Shown here: one piece after another, positions 7,247 to 16,110 of the stretch | How the letters are laid out: each line of letters opens with the position of its first letter | How positions within the stretch are numbered: position 1 is the stretch's first letter | From: Bacillota bacterium | GTDB lineage: Bacteria > Bacillota > Clostridia > Acetivibrionales > JAEZXR01 | Length of the DNA: 64,000 nucleotides | NCBI GenBank assembly: GCA_023419605.1 | Contig: JAEZXR010000064.1 | Location: 1-64,000 of the forward strand | Direction of reading: 5' to 3' | Translations under genes and position numbers: made by a program | The notes under the pieces: model-generated | The model's database searches: none | What the model was told of the DNA's origin: nothing | Seen by the model: only the letters and a program-made list of their open reading frames with translations

Positions 7247-7914
7247 AGTATAAAGTAGCAGAGCGATTTATCAGTGTGAACGGCGAAGGGAACCTGGTGG
7301 GTCAATTGGCTGTGTTTATAAGGTTTGCAGGGTGTAACCTGCGGTGCAGCTATTGTGATACCCTGTGGGCAGCGGATGCTGCGAAGGTGGAGTATGAAGA
7401 ACTGTCGGAGGAAGAACTCTACGGCTATATCAAAGCGACAGGCATACGAAATGTAACGCTGACCGGAGGGGAGCCGCTGCTGCAGGAGGGAATCCGCCAA
7501 CTTCTGTGTTTGCTGGCTTTGGATGATGGACTTAGAATAGAAATCGAGACCAACGGAAGTGTGGAACTTCGGGAATTTGGCGATATTTCACCCAACCGCC
7601 CGGTATTCACCATGGATTATAAGCTGGGCTCCAGTGGGATGGAGCCTGCAATGAAAATCTCTAACCTTGGGTGCCTGATGCCGCGGGATACAGTGAAATT
7701 TGTGGTGGGAAGCATGAAAGACCTTGAAACGGCAAAATCTATTATAGAGAAGCACCAATTGACGGAGAAATGTGGAGTGCATATCAGTCCGGTTTTCGGG
7801 AAGATCGACATGGATGCGATGGTAGAGTTTATGAAGCAAAACAAAATGAACGGAGTCAGACTGCAGCCGCAGCTGCACAAAATCATCTGGCATCCGAATG
7901 CAAGGGGGGTGTGA
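7243..7914 (+). CDS. queE: 7-carboxy-7-deazaguanine synthase (QueE)
   Basis: 223 residues, a compact radical SAM enzyme. The cluster motif CNLRCSYC (Cys31, Cys35, Cys38) has the CX3CX2C spacing, followed by GGEPLL near 76 and EIETNGS near 108. Acts on the QueD product, contracting the ring to 7-carboxy-7-deazaguanine. Start overlaps the queD stop by 4 nt. Cytoplasmic, oxygen-sensitive. Confidence 0.95.
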   Translation: MKYKVAERFISVNGEGNLVGQLAVFIRFAGCNLRCSYCDTLWAADAAKVEYEELSEEELYGYIKATGIRNVTLTGGEPLLQEGIRQLLCLLALDDGLRIEIETNGSVELREFGDISPNRPVFTMDYKLGSSGMEPAMKISNLGCLMPRDTVKFVVGSMKDLETAKSIIEKHQLTEKCGVHISPVFGKIDMDAMVEFMKQNKMNGVRLQPQLHKIIWHPNARGV

Positions 7915-7918
7915 TTCA

Positions 7919-8506
7919 ATGGCGGTAGACAAAAAGAAGATTGAAGAGCATATCCGGGGCATACTGCTGGCCATCGGTGAAAATCCCGGCCGGGAAGGTC
8001 TGAAGGAGACGCCGGCTCGTGTTGCCCGGATGTACGAGGAAGTATTTGAAGGTGTGAGTTATACCAATGCTGAAATTGCGGCAATGTTTAGCAAAACCTT
8101 TGAGGAAGACCTGTTGATCCCTGAGGGGAACAAGGAAATGGTCATCATGAAGGAGATCGAGATTTTCAGCTATTGCGAGCATCACCTGGCCTTGATGTAT
8201 AATATGAAGGTAGCCATTGCCTATATACCAAAGGGGAAAATCCTCGGCCTCAGCAAGCTTGCCAGAATCGCGGATATGGTAGGCAAAAGGCTCCAGCTCC
8301 AGGAACGCATCGGTTCGGATATCGCCGAAATCATGCAGAAGGTCACCGGCTCCGAAGATGTGGCGGTTATTATTGAGGGACAGCACGCCTGTATGACTGC
8401 CAGAGGGATTCGAAACACGAAGGCAGTGACTACAACCACGACCTTGCGCGGAAAATTTAACACCGATGACAGTGTAAACAGCAAATTAATGATGTTATAT
8501 AAGTAA
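7919..8506 (+). CDS. folE: GTP cyclohydrolase I
   Basis: 195 residues, usual length for the bacterial enzyme. The zinc-site motif SYCEHHL (Cys86, His88, His89) and second cysteine in HACMTARG (Cys158) are intact, as is GLSKLARI. It converts GTP to 7,8-dihydroneopterin triphosphate. ATG 7919 has AGGGGGG 8-9 nt upstream and starts 4 nt after queE ends. Its place between queE and queC, with folP-folB-folK downstream, makes it the shared first step for queuosine-type deazapurines and folate. Confidence 0.96.
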   Translation: MAVDKKKIEEHIRGILLAIGENPGREGLKETPARVARMYEEVFEGVSYTNAEIAAMFSKTFEEDLLIPEGNKEMVIMKEIEIFSYCEHHLALMYNMKVAIAYIPKGKILGLSKLARIADMVGKRLQLQERIGSDIAEIMQKVTGSEDVAVIIEGQHACMTARGIRNTKAVTTTTTLRGKFNTDDSVNSKLMMLYK

Positions 8507-8532
8507 AGTACATTGTAAAGGATGGGAATGGA

Positions 8533-9213
8533 ATGAATCAAGAGGTAAACAGGGAAAAAGCCGTTGTGGTATTCAGCGGAGGACAGGACAGTACCACCTG
8601 CCTGTTTTGGGCGAAGCAGCAGTTCGGTGAGGTCATGGCCGTCTCCTTTGACTACAACCAGAAGCACAAACTGGAGCTGGAATGTGCCGCAAATATTTGC
8701 AAAAAATATGGCATGGAGCACACGATTATGGATCTGGCGCTGCTCAACCAGCTGGCACCCAATTCACTAACCCGTACGGATATTGCGGTGGATAAGGATG
8801 CACCGGCAGAGGGATTGCCCAACACTTTTGTGGATGGAAGAAACATGCTGTTTTTAGCGTTTGCAGCCGTATTTGCCAAGCAAAGAGGGGCAAACCATAT
8901 CGTTACAGGGGTGTCCCAGAGTGACTTCAGCGGATATCCGGATTGCAGGGATGTATTTATCAAGTCCATGAATGTAACCCTGAACCTGGCCATGGACTAT
9001 CAATTTGTTCTTCATACGCCGCTGATGTGGATCAATAAGCAGGAAACCTGGCAAATGGCGCATGACCTGGGTGTGCTCGACATTATTAAAAATGAAACCC
9101 TGACCTGCTATAATGGGATCATCGGAGACGGATGCGGAGAGTGTCCTGCCTGCAAGCTCCGGAGCAGAGGATACAGGGAATTTATGGAGGCAAGGAATGG
9201 AACGGGTCGATAA
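8533..9213 (+). CDS. queC: 7-cyano-7-deazaguanine synthase (QueC)
   Basis: 226 residues. N-terminal PP-loop SGGQDST (15-21) for ATP and a C-terminal zinc cluster of four cysteines (Cys192, Cys201, Cys204, Cys207). Forms preQ0 from 7-carboxy-7-deazaguanine, ammonia and ATP. With folE, queD and queE the route from GTP to preQ0 is complete here; queF and tgt are not in the window. Overlaps the next gene by 17 nt. Confidence 0.96.
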   Translation: MNQEVNREKAVVVFSGGQDSTTCLFWAKQQFGEVMAVSFDYNQKHKLELECAANICKKYGMEHTIMDLALLNQLAPNSLTRTDIAVDKDAPAEGLPNTFVDGRNMLFLAFAAVFAKQRGANHIVTGVSQSDFSGYPDCRDVFIKSMNVTLNLAMDYQFVLHTPLMWINKQETWQMAHDLGVLDIIKNETLTCYNGIIGDGCGECPACKLRSRGYREFMEARNGTGR

Positions 9214-9676
9214 AATACTTCAACATCCGAAGTTTAATGAATGTCTGGCGCTCAATGCCCAGGAGGAAAAGCAGCGGAGACTGTGCCGCCACGACCTGCA
9301 GCATGCACTGGATGTAGCAAGGGTAGCATATATCATATCCCTGGAAAAGGGATTTCCGTTGGGTAAGGAAATGATTTATGTAACAGCGCTGCTGCACGAC
9401 ATTGCCAAATGGAAGCAATACCGGGAGAAGGTGGACCATGCGCCGGAGGGCGCAGTTCTGGCAGAGAAAATTCTGGAGGATGTCGGCATCAGGGGGACAG
9501 AGGCTGAAATGATCCTGGACGCCATCCGCAGCCACCGGCGCAAAGGGGAGAAAGCGACCCCTCTGAGCGAAGTCCTCTATGCGGGAGACAAAACCTGCCG
9601 GCTTTGCATCCGGTGCGAGAGCATAGGAGAATGCAACCGCTTTGAACATGGAGAGCAGCCGGTTTTGGAATATTAA
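9197..9676 (+). CDS. HD-domain hydrolase
   Basis: 159 residues with an HD phosphohydrolase core: His32 in RHDLQHALDVAR, His67-Asp68 in ALLHDIAKW, and a later HAPEGA and IRSHRR. It ends with an unusual cysteine-rich tail (CRLCIRCESIGEC) that could bind metal. ATG 9197 has GGAGG 6 nt upstream; coupled to queC by a 17-nt overlap. Lying between the preQ0 genes and folP, a pterin or nucleotide phosphatase role is possible but not shown. Its 3' end overlaps a degenerate copy of the intercistronic repeat. Confidence 0.8.
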   Translation: MERVDKILQHPKFNECLALNAQEEKQRRLCRHDLQHALDVARVAYIISLEKGFPLGKEMIYVTALLHDIAKWKQYREKVDHAPEGAVLAEKILEDVGIRGTEAEMILDAIRSHRRKGEKATPLSEVLYAGDKTCRLCIRCESIGECNRFEHGEQPVLEY

Positions 9677-9712
9677 TTTAAGAAGAGAAATTCATAAATT
9701 CGGGTATCTATA
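9659..9712 (+). repeat. Intercistronic repeat, degenerate copy
   Basis: Matches the 3' half of the repeat family: CCGGTTTTGGA at the start, ATTCA in the middle and TATCTATAGAGG at the end, with the inner hairpin eroded. As with copy 1 it covers the last codons of the upstream gene and stops just ahead of the next ribosome binding site. Confidence 0.4.
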
Positions 9713-9727
9713 GAGGGTGTGATGTAA

Positions 9728-10561
9728 ATGAAGCATTTAACCATCGGCGGAAGGACATGGGAATGGGGGAAGCGGACGTATACCATGGGGATCCTCAATG
9801 TGACCCCCGATTCCTTTTCGGACGGAGGGAATTTCCTTTCCGTGGACAGGGCTTTGCAGCAGGCAACCCGCATGGCAGAGGAAGGTGCCGATATCATTGA
9901 TGTGGGAGGAGAATCCACCCGGCCGGGGAGTGTGCCGGTCTCCATAGAGGAAGAAATTCAGCGGGTAATTCCGGTAATTCAAAGCCTATCCGGTGAGTTG
10001 CATATCCCTGTATCGGTGGACACTTACAGGGCCAAAACAGCAGAGCAGGCCATAAAAGCCGGTGCCCACATGATCAACGATATCTGGGGGCTAAAGCATG
10101 ATCCCGACATGGCGGCGGTAGCAGCAGCCTATGGTGTTCCTGTCTGCATTATGCACAACAGGACGACGGGGACTGAATACCGGAATCTTATTGAGGACAT
10201 GCTGCATGAGATGGAAGAAAGTATAGAGATCGCCCATAAAGCAGGCATTAAGGAGGAGAATATCCTCATCGATCCCGGAATCGGGTTTGCAAAAACCTGG
10301 GAGCAGAATGTAGAGGTTCTGCGGCAGTTGGATGCCTTTAAAAGACTGGGCTATCCCATGCTGCTGGGTGCGTCGAGAAAGTCCTTTATCGGCAAGGTGC
10401 TGGGGCTGGAGGTACAGGACCGGCTGGAAGGTACTCTGGCGGTGACGGCTGCCGGTATCATGAAGGGCGTGGATGTAGTGCGGGTGCATGATGTTTTGGA
10501 AAATGTACGGGTGGCAAAAATGACGGATCGATTAGCGAGGGAATCATGGATAGAATATTGA
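9728..10561 (+). CDS. folP: Dihydropteroate synthase
   Basis: 277 residues, TIM barrel. Signature motifs MGILNVTPDSFSDGG near 20-33, GADIIDVGGESTRPG near 55-70, SVDTYRAKTAEQA near 96, MINDIWG near 116 and LLGASRKSFIG near 215 are all intact. Condenses para-aminobenzoate with hydroxymethyl-dihydropterin pyrophosphate. A 16-nt overlap couples it to folB. Confidence 0.96.
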   Translation: MKHLTIGGRTWEWGKRTYTMGILNVTPDSFSDGGNFLSVDRALQQATRMAEEGADIIDVGGESTRPGSVPVSIEEEIQRVIPVIQSLSGELHIPVSVDTYRAKTAEQAIKAGAHMINDIWGLKHDPDMAAVAAAYGVPVCIMHNRTTGTEYRNLIEDMLHEMEESIEIAHKAGIKEENILIDPGIGFAKTWEQNVEVLRQLDAFKRLGYPMLLGASRKSFIGKVLGLEVQDRLEGTLAVTAAGIMKGVDVVRVHDVLENVRVAKMTDRLARESWIEY

Positions 10562-10923
10562 TAGAGGAACTGGAAGTGTATGCATACCATGGTGTGGCGC
10601 AGGAAGAGAAGCAGCTGGGACAACTTTTTCTCATATCCCTGCAGATTTCTGTGGACCTGGAAACAGCAGCCCGAAATGGAAGCCTTGGGGCTACCATCAA
10701 TTATGCCGAGGTTTGTAACACGTTGAAGGCCATTTTGCAGGCAGAAAAATATGATTTGATTGAGACGGCAGCCCTGAAGATCATTGAAGGAATATTCCGC
10801 AGGTTTGATCCTGCACAGGCAGTAAAGGTGGTAGTAAAGAAGCCCTGGGCTCCCATGGGGCACCATCTCAAATATGCAGCCGTAGAGCTGGAACGTGCAC
10901 GGAGGGATCGAGATGAATGGTAG
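10546..10923 (+). CDS. folB: Dihydroneopterin aldolase
   Basis: 125 residues, T-fold tunnelling enzyme. Conserved elements ELEVYAYHGVAQEEKQLGQLF at the N-terminus (Glu and Tyr of the active site), TINYAEVC near 50, and the catalytic lysine in VVVKKPWAP. Cleaves dihydroneopterin to hydroxymethyl-dihydropterin and glycolaldehyde. Overlaps folP by 16 nt and folK by 11 nt. Confidence 0.94.
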   Translation: MDRILIEELEVYAYHGVAQEEKQLGQLFLISLQISVDLETAARNGSLGATINYAEVCNTLKAILQAEKYDLIETAALKIIEGIFRRFDPAQAVKVVVKKPWAPMGHHLKYAAVELERARRDRDEW

Positions 10924-11392
10924 TCAAATCACGGCCTATATCGGCGTGGGATCGAATATGGGAGACCGGGAGAAAAATCTGAACCGGGCAGTAGAAATGC
11001 TGGACATGGCTGATGGGGTTGAAGTTACGGCGGTATCCTCCTACATAAACACAGCACCTGTAGGGTATACGGAGCAGGCTGATTTTTTAAATGCAGCCGT
11101 GGAAGTAAGGACTACTTTATCTGCCCGGGAGCTTTTGGAGGTGTGTAGAGGAATTGAGAGCGAACTGAAGCGGGAGCGGGTCATACGATGGGGGCCTCGC
11201 ACCATTGATTTGGATATCCTGCTCTATGGAGAGTTGGTTCTCAACGAGGAGAATTTGGTTCTTCCGCATCCCAGGATGCACGAAAGGGAATTCGTGTTAG
11301 GGCCTTTAAGTGAAATTGCCCCGCAGGCCTTTCATCCGATTTTGCAGCAAAGGGTCGATGAAATTTATCAGGCATTACAAAGCCGGGAGTAA
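10913..11392 (+). CDS. folK: Hydroxymethyl-dihydropterin pyrophosphokinase
   Basis: 159 residues. Conserved AYIGVGSNMGDRE at the N-terminus, YINTAPVGYTEQADFLNAAVEV near 45-65, and the metal-binding GPRTIDLDILLYG near 95-107, followed by HPRMHER. Start at ATG 10913, with GGAGGG 6 nt upstream; a GTG 18 nt further up has no ribosome binding site. Last gene of the operon; its stop codon forms part of the terminator stem. Confidence 0.95.
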   Translation: MNGSQITAYIGVGSNMGDREKNLNRAVEMLDMADGVEVTAVSSYINTAPVGYTEQADFLNAAVEVRTTLSARELLEVCRGIESELKRERVIRWGPRTIDLDILLYGELVLNEENLVLPHPRMHEREFVLGPLSEIAPQAFHPILQQRVDEIYQALQSRE

Positions 11393-11412
11393 AAGGCGGC
11401 TGCCGCCTTTTA
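11391..11412. terminator. Bidirectional terminator folK / yesN
   Basis: Perfect 9-bp stem AAAAGGCGG / CCGCCTTTT with loop CTG. A and T runs on both sides let it work in both directions between the convergent folK and response-regulator genes. Confidence 0.8.
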
Positions 11413-11435
11413 CTCCTTCTCCGGCAGGGGTAGTT

Positions 11436-13031
11436 TTAATTTGTGGCTTTAAAATTTCTTAGCTCAACCGGTGTAACACCGACATACCTTTTAAATTGCC
11501 GGTAGAAATAAGCGGTATCGGAGAACCCCACCTTCTTTGCTATTTCTGCGGCCTTCAAATTGGTATTGAGCAGCAGCTGCTTGGCTTTTTCAATTTTGTA
11601 TTTGTTTAGGTAATCGGAGAAATGCTCTCCGATCTCTTTCAGAAATAACTGCCCTAAGTAGGAGGCGTTGATGTTGAAAGTACATCCCAGGGTTTTCAGG
11701 GAAAACTCTTCTGCGTAGTGTTCGCTGATGTACCGCATAACTTCCCGGATCACCGGACTTACACGGGTGTCTTCTGAAATAAAGCAATCGATGGCATTAT
11801 CTGCAATGGCTTTTATATAGGCTTTAAGCTGGCTTATAGTTTCCAGCTCAAGCATATCGGCAAATAGTTTCTTATAGTCGCTTCTGGAGAGGTTGCAGTT
11901 AAATTCGAAGTTCTTAACGGTTTTGTTTATATGGAGAATCAGTTCAATGGAGTAATTGTGTATATCCGATGGAGTTACCCCATTGCAGTCCTGCAGCTTG
12001 TCAAAAATCGTGTCGATAAAGGCGGATACTTCCTGCTTATTCCTTGATAGGATTTGCTTGGAGAGAAGGTCATAGTCAAGCTCCGGCAGCGGCTGGCCGG
12101 TGGTTTTATCCTGAAGGATTTCATCGAAATCTATGGTTCTTCCGGTATTGGACAGTAAACGGTACTCCTGCAGTTTTTGGGCGATGGAGTAGCTTTTATA
12201 GACCTCCGAAAAAGCATACTGATAATCGCCTACGGTAATAAACAGATTTACACCGAGGCGGCTTTGCATACGGTTCCGTATTTCCTTAAGGATCGCATGG
12301 ATCGCAGGTTTAGAGATTATGGCAGGGCATTCGCTGAAAATTGCGATTATATTGCCTTCAAAATCATTGCAGCAAACGGCGGAATCGTACTGTTCGAGTG
12401 TTTTACAGCATAGAGAATAGGCTTCTGCTATTAATTGCGGCTTTTCCATCGGGACTCTTTGACCGGCTTCGCCTGGAGGGGGAAGGATCCTTATGATGGC
12501 GACCGCATACCTTGCACATTCAAGGTTTATATCAAGGATTTTGGAACGTTCTTTAAGCTCCTCTATATCGATGGTACGGGTAACCCAGCGGTAAAGTATG
12601 TTATCTTTTAGTATGGTGAAGTCCTTTTTTACAAGAGACAGCTCTTTGCTGGAAGTGCTTTGTATTTTTTTTGTGGTGTTTTTCATGGTTGAAATTAGCT
12701 CCTGTACATTGACAGGTTTTAAAAGATAGTTTTCGATTCCAAGCTTTATGCCTTCCTTTACATACTCAAATTCATTATACCCGCTCAGTACGATGAATTT
12801 TATACTGGGATGGGTATCTTTCAAAGTGTGGATGAGCTGTAAGCCATTCATTTTTGGCATGGTAATGTCGGTGATCAATATATCGATATCACTGTCTCTT
12901 ATTTGATTGAAGGCATCGAGGCCGTTCAACGCCTGCCCTGTGATTTCCAAACCGTACTCCTGCCATTTTATAATGGCTCTAAGGCCTTCCAGAATAAATG
13001 GTTCGTCATCCACCAAAAACACTTTATGCAT
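11436..13031 (-). CDS. YesN-type response regulator (REC + AraC HTH)
   Basis: 531 residues. Receiver domain at 1-120 with Asp9/Asp10 and phospho-acceptor Asp55 (LITDITMP); long middle region; AraC/XylS helix-turn-helix at ~430-528 (INASYLGQLFLKEIGEHFSDYL and KKVGFSDTAYFYRQFKRYVGVTP). Family members, phosphorylated by a YesM-type kinase, activate carbohydrate ABC-transport and glycoside hydrolase genes. The kinase gene is 1 bp upstream on the same strand, and the transporter genes diverge from it. Confidence 0.93.
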   Translation of the reverse strand: MHKVFLVDDEPFILEGLRAIIKWQEYGLEITGQALNGLDAFNQIRDSDIDILITDITMPKMNGLQLIHTLKDTHPSIKFIVLSGYNEFEYVKEGIKLGIENYLLKPVNVQELISTMKNTTKKIQSTSSKELSLVKKDFTILKDNILYRWVTRTIDIEELKERSKILDINLECARYAVAIIRILPPPGEAGQRVPMEKPQLIAEAYSLCCKTLEQYDSAVCCNDFEGNIIAIFSECPAIISKPAIHAILKEIRNRMQSRLGVNLFITVGDYQYAFSEVYKSYSIAQKLQEYRLLSNTGRTIDFDEILQDKTTGQPLPELDYDLLSKQILSRNKQEVSAFIDTIFDKLQDCNGVTPSDIHNYSIELILHINKTVKNFEFNCNLSRSDYKKLFADMLELETISQLKAYIKAIADNAIDCFISEDTRVSPVIREVMRYISEHYAEEFSLKTLGCTFNINASYLGQLFLKEIGEHFSDYLNKYKIEKAKQLLLNTNLKAAEIAKKVGFSDTAYFYRQFKRYVGVTPVELRNFKATN

Positions 13032-13032
13032 A

Positions 13033-14877
13033 TCAGTTCAGCTCCTCTTTTCCTTTTGCGGGTATTCGAATGTGAACGGTTGTCCCCCTGTTTTCCTCAC
13101 TGGCTATCTCCAGACCGTAGGCATCCCCATAGATGAGCTTTAACCGCTCATTGACATTGGCTAATCCAATGGAGGAAGAGGAGCAGCTTCCGGAGGTATT
13201 CAGGTTCTGATTTAATCGTTCCAGCTTCTCCTTCTCTATACCCACGCCGTTATCCCGGATGGTAAGGAGGATGCCGTCCTTATGCTTAACGCCTTGTATC
13301 GTAATAATATTATGCGGCAAATCGTGGTTCATGCCGTGCACGATGTAATTTTCTATGACGGGCTGGAGTGTAAATTTTATGATGTAGTAATTCTGCAGCT
13401 CCGGGTGCAAATCGATGGTATACGTGAGCTTATCCTGGTAGCGTATCTTGAAAAGCTGAAGATACAGCTTGCACAGTTCCACCTCTTCATAGATGTTGAT
13501 AAACATGCCGCTCCGGATTGTATTTTTAAATAAAGCGGCAAGGGTATAGATCATTTCGCCCACGTCCGTACTTCCCGTGGATACTGCCCTCATCCGGATG
13601 ACTTCCAGGGTATTGTACAGAAAGTGGGGGTTTACCTGGGTTTGGAGTGCGGTAAGTTCGGCATTTTTCTGCTTGATTTCAGATAAATATACTTTATTGA
13701 TATAATTATTCAGTGAATCGCACATGCTGTTAAAACTTATAGCGATTTGTGCAAGTTCATCATCGCTTTTGCTGAGGGAGATTCGCGAAGACAAATCTCC
13801 CTGCTGCAGCTTATGGATTCCCTGCATGATAACCTTTGACCGTTTTGAAAAAGTAAGGATGCTAAAGTAGGCAAGGAAGATACTGCATGCGATCAGCAGT
13901 ACGGTTATGATGACATTCGTCCTCTCCGCCAGCATTCCCCCGGATGAAACCAAAGCCTCCGGGGTTATGGCTGCGATAATGACCCCGGAAGTATCCAGGG
14001 TGTTCACGCAGACAAGGGACTTTTTTTCCAGGTAAAGTATGTTCCGCAGGCCGGGCTGTTTGCTGTTCAACAAGCTAAAGTAGGGGTACTTTTTGCCGTA
14101 ATATTTATTGGAAGAATCATAAATAACATCCCCGCTGCCGGATAGGACCACGATGTAGCCTTTGATGTCATTTGCGTATTTGGCGTAGGATTCGTAGATG
14201 CCGCTTACATTGTAGTTAATGATCAGATGCCCTATGGTTTTTAGCTCCCGGATATATTTTATATCATTAATTGTGGTAAAGGCATGATAGTTTTCGTGCG
14301 GAATACGTAGGTCCATATAAATGGAAGGCTTTAAAATGCCCTTATCCAGGGACATCTTGCTAAGGTCGTTCCCTGCTTTTAATAAATCCGTTCTATCGAT
14401 TCTTTGCTTAAGGCCATGCCCATTGCTATAGTATATAAACTCTTTTTCCTTGCTGTATAATAGAATATCCTGAATGTCGGGGTCAAAGGAGAAAATTGAT
14501 TCGACGTAGGCATCGAATTTTCTTATGGTGCTGGAACGGCTTGCTGAATATCTGTCCAGTGTATAGGTAAGATATTGGTCGGAGTCATAGCCTAGAAAAT
14601 AAGAAATATCATTCAGTACATCTTCATCCGCATATAATTGCTGTAAAACCTTCTGAGAGAATTGATACTTTTGGTTCAGATAGCTGTTGATGTTTGCCAG
14701 CACCTGGTAGTTGAATTCAAGTTCCTTTTGAACGAGCGTGTTTTTCAAAGTATAGGATATGAATAAGGATAGAGTGATAAGGGAAATAATGATGGAAACG
14801 GAGTAGATCATAAAAATCTTATTAAATAATTTTTTCTTAAAATGCTTATGGTAAATTCGTATAGGAATCTCTAACAT
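13033..14877 (-). CDS. YesM-type sensor histidine kinase
   Basis: 614 residues. Transmembrane segments at ~20-45 and ~320-342 bracket an extracellular sensor; then HAMP (~345-395), a His_kinase domain with QVNPHFLYNTLEVIR carrying the phospho-histidine, and an ATPase domain with DNGVGIEKEKL and GIGLANV-like elements. Such kinases sense sugar-bound binding proteins or free oligosaccharides. GGGAGG precedes the start. Forms a pair with the YesN gene directly downstream. Confidence 0.93.
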   Translation of the reverse strand: MLEIPIRIYHKHFKKKLFNKIFMIYSVSIIISLITLSLFISYTLKNTLVQKELEFNYQVLANINSYLNQKYQFSQKVLQQLYADEDVLNDISYFLGYDSDQYLTYTLDRYSASRSSTIRKFDAYVESIFSFDPDIQDILLYSKEKEFIYYSNGHGLKQRIDRTDLLKAGNDLSKMSLDKGILKPSIYMDLRIPHENYHAFTTINDIKYIRELKTIGHLIINYNVSGIYESYAKYANDIKGYIVVLSGSGDVIYDSSNKYYGKKYPYFSLLNSKQPGLRNILYLEKKSLVCVNTLDTSGVIIAAITPEALVSSGGMLAERTNVIITVLLIACSIFLAYFSILTFSKRSKVIMQGIHKLQQGDLSSRISLSKSDDELAQIAISFNSMCDSLNNYINKVYLSEIKQKNAELTALQTQVNPHFLYNTLEVIRMRAVSTGSTDVGEMIYTLAALFKNTIRSGMFINIYEEVELCKLYLQLFKIRYQDKLTYTIDLHPELQNYYIIKFTLQPVIENYIVHGMNHDLPHNIITIQGVKHKDGILLTIRDNGVGIEKEKLERLNQNLNTSGSCSSSSIGLANVNERLKLIYGDAYGLEIASEENRGTTVHIRIPAKGKEELN

Positions 14878-14942
14878 GGTTCAGTGATACCTCCCAGGGA
14901 AATGCTCGTATAAAAGGATCATTACGAAAATTATATACTGTC

Positions 14943-14951
14943 ATTATACCA
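14943..14951 (-). promoter_or_regulatory. Extended -10 promoter of yesM/yesN
   Basis: On the minus strand TGG-TATAAT lies about 65 nt before the kinase start codon; a TTTCAA is 16 nt further upstream. Divergent to the transporter promoter about 110 bp away. Confidence 0.45.
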
Positions 14952-15053
14952 TTTTATTGTTCAATTGAAAGAGATTTTATTCTCAAGCCTATGAGTTTCT
15001 ATGATTTGTACATTAATTCTATAATTTTTCAAATTTCTAATGCCCCGGTGTTA

Positions 15054-15062
15054 TGCTATTAT
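15054..15062 (+). promoter_or_regulatory. Extended -10 promoter of the sugar ABC operon
   Basis: TGC-TATTAT about 100 nt before the first permease gene. No good -35 is visible, which would suit a promoter dependent on an activator such as the divergently encoded YesN regulator. Confidence 0.45.
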
Positions 15063-15164
15063 AGTTTTGTAGGCGAATGCGATAAAAATAGTACTGAATT
15101 TTGGATATGCTGACGCTGCACTTTTACCTGTAATTTTTCTACTTTATCAATTGGAGGATATACA

Positions 15165-16088
15165 ATGAAGGAACGGTTATTTAACAAAACCTTTGTTTTG
15201 ACATTGATGGCCTTGCCGGGAGCTATATGGCTTTTAGTACTCCGATACTTTCCTATGATCAGCATTATCGTTGCATTTAAGGATTTTAGGATTGATGGCA
15301 GAGGATATTTTGCAAGCCTTTTTAACAGCAAATGGGTCGGCCTGAAAAACTTCTACTTTTTATTTTCCACAACCGATGCATTTGTAGCGATCCGGAATAC
15401 AGTGGTATATAATGTCGTATGGATTTTTTTAGGACTTTTCATCTGCGTAAGCTTTGCCATCATGCTAAATGAGATTTCAGGCAAGTATCTGGCAAGGTTA
15501 TACCAGACCAGCATGTTTTTCCCTTTCTTTTTATCCTGGGTTATTGCAGGATATTTTGTGTATGCTTTTCTCGGGCCCAGTATGGGGCTTTTGAATGAAC
15601 TCATGAAGAACATAGGCCTGCAGCCTGTCGACTGGTATTCGGAATCCAAATACTGGCCGTTTATTTTGACACTCGTTAATATATGGAAAGGAACGGGGTA
15701 TGGCGGTGTATTATATTTAGCTTCCATATGCAATATAGACAAAACCTATTATGAAGCAGCAAAAATCGACGGGGCATCAAAATGGCAGCAGATACGCAAT
15801 ATCACCATTCCAATGCTCACGCCCATGATGGTGATACTTACGATTATGGCGGTGGGAAGGATTTTTTCCGCAGATTTCGGATTGTTCTACAATGTTCCCA
15901 TGAACTCGGGGGCGCTGTACTCAACCACCAGTGTTATCGACACCTATGTTTACAGGAGCCTGATGTACCTTGGCAATATCGGGATGAGCACGGCGGCAGG
16001 TCTTGCCCAGTCGCTGGTCGGATTTATTCTGATTATGGCGACAAACTGGATTGTTAAGCGTGTGAATAGTGAAAATGCTTTATTTTAA
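15165..16088 (+). CDS. Sugar ABC transporter permease, LplB type
   Basis: 307 residues, six hydrophobic segments and the EAA loop (YYEAAKIDGASKWQQIRNITIPML near 195-218) that contacts the ATPase. GGAGG precedes the ATG. Forms a heterodimer with the next gene product. No ATPase is encoded here, as is common for LplBC systems that share an MsmX-like ATPase made elsewhere. Likely activated by the divergent YesN. Confidence 0.92.
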   Translation: MKERLFNKTFVLTLMALPGAIWLLVLRYFPMISIIVAFKDFRIDGRGYFASLFNSKWVGLKNFYFLFSTTDAFVAIRNTVVYNVVWIFLGLFICVSFAIMLNEISGKYLARLYQTSMFFPFFLSWVIAGYFVYAFLGPSMGLLNELMKNIGLQPVDWYSESKYWPFILTLVNIWKGTGYGGVLYLASICNIDKTYYEAAKIDGASKWQQIRNITIPMLTPMMVILTIMAVGRIFSADFGLFYNVPMNSGALYSTTSVIDTYVYRSLMYLGNIGMSTAAGLAQSLVGFILIMATNWIVKRVNSENALF

Positions 16089-16110
16089 TAGTAGTTGTGG
16101 GGGGCTATAA

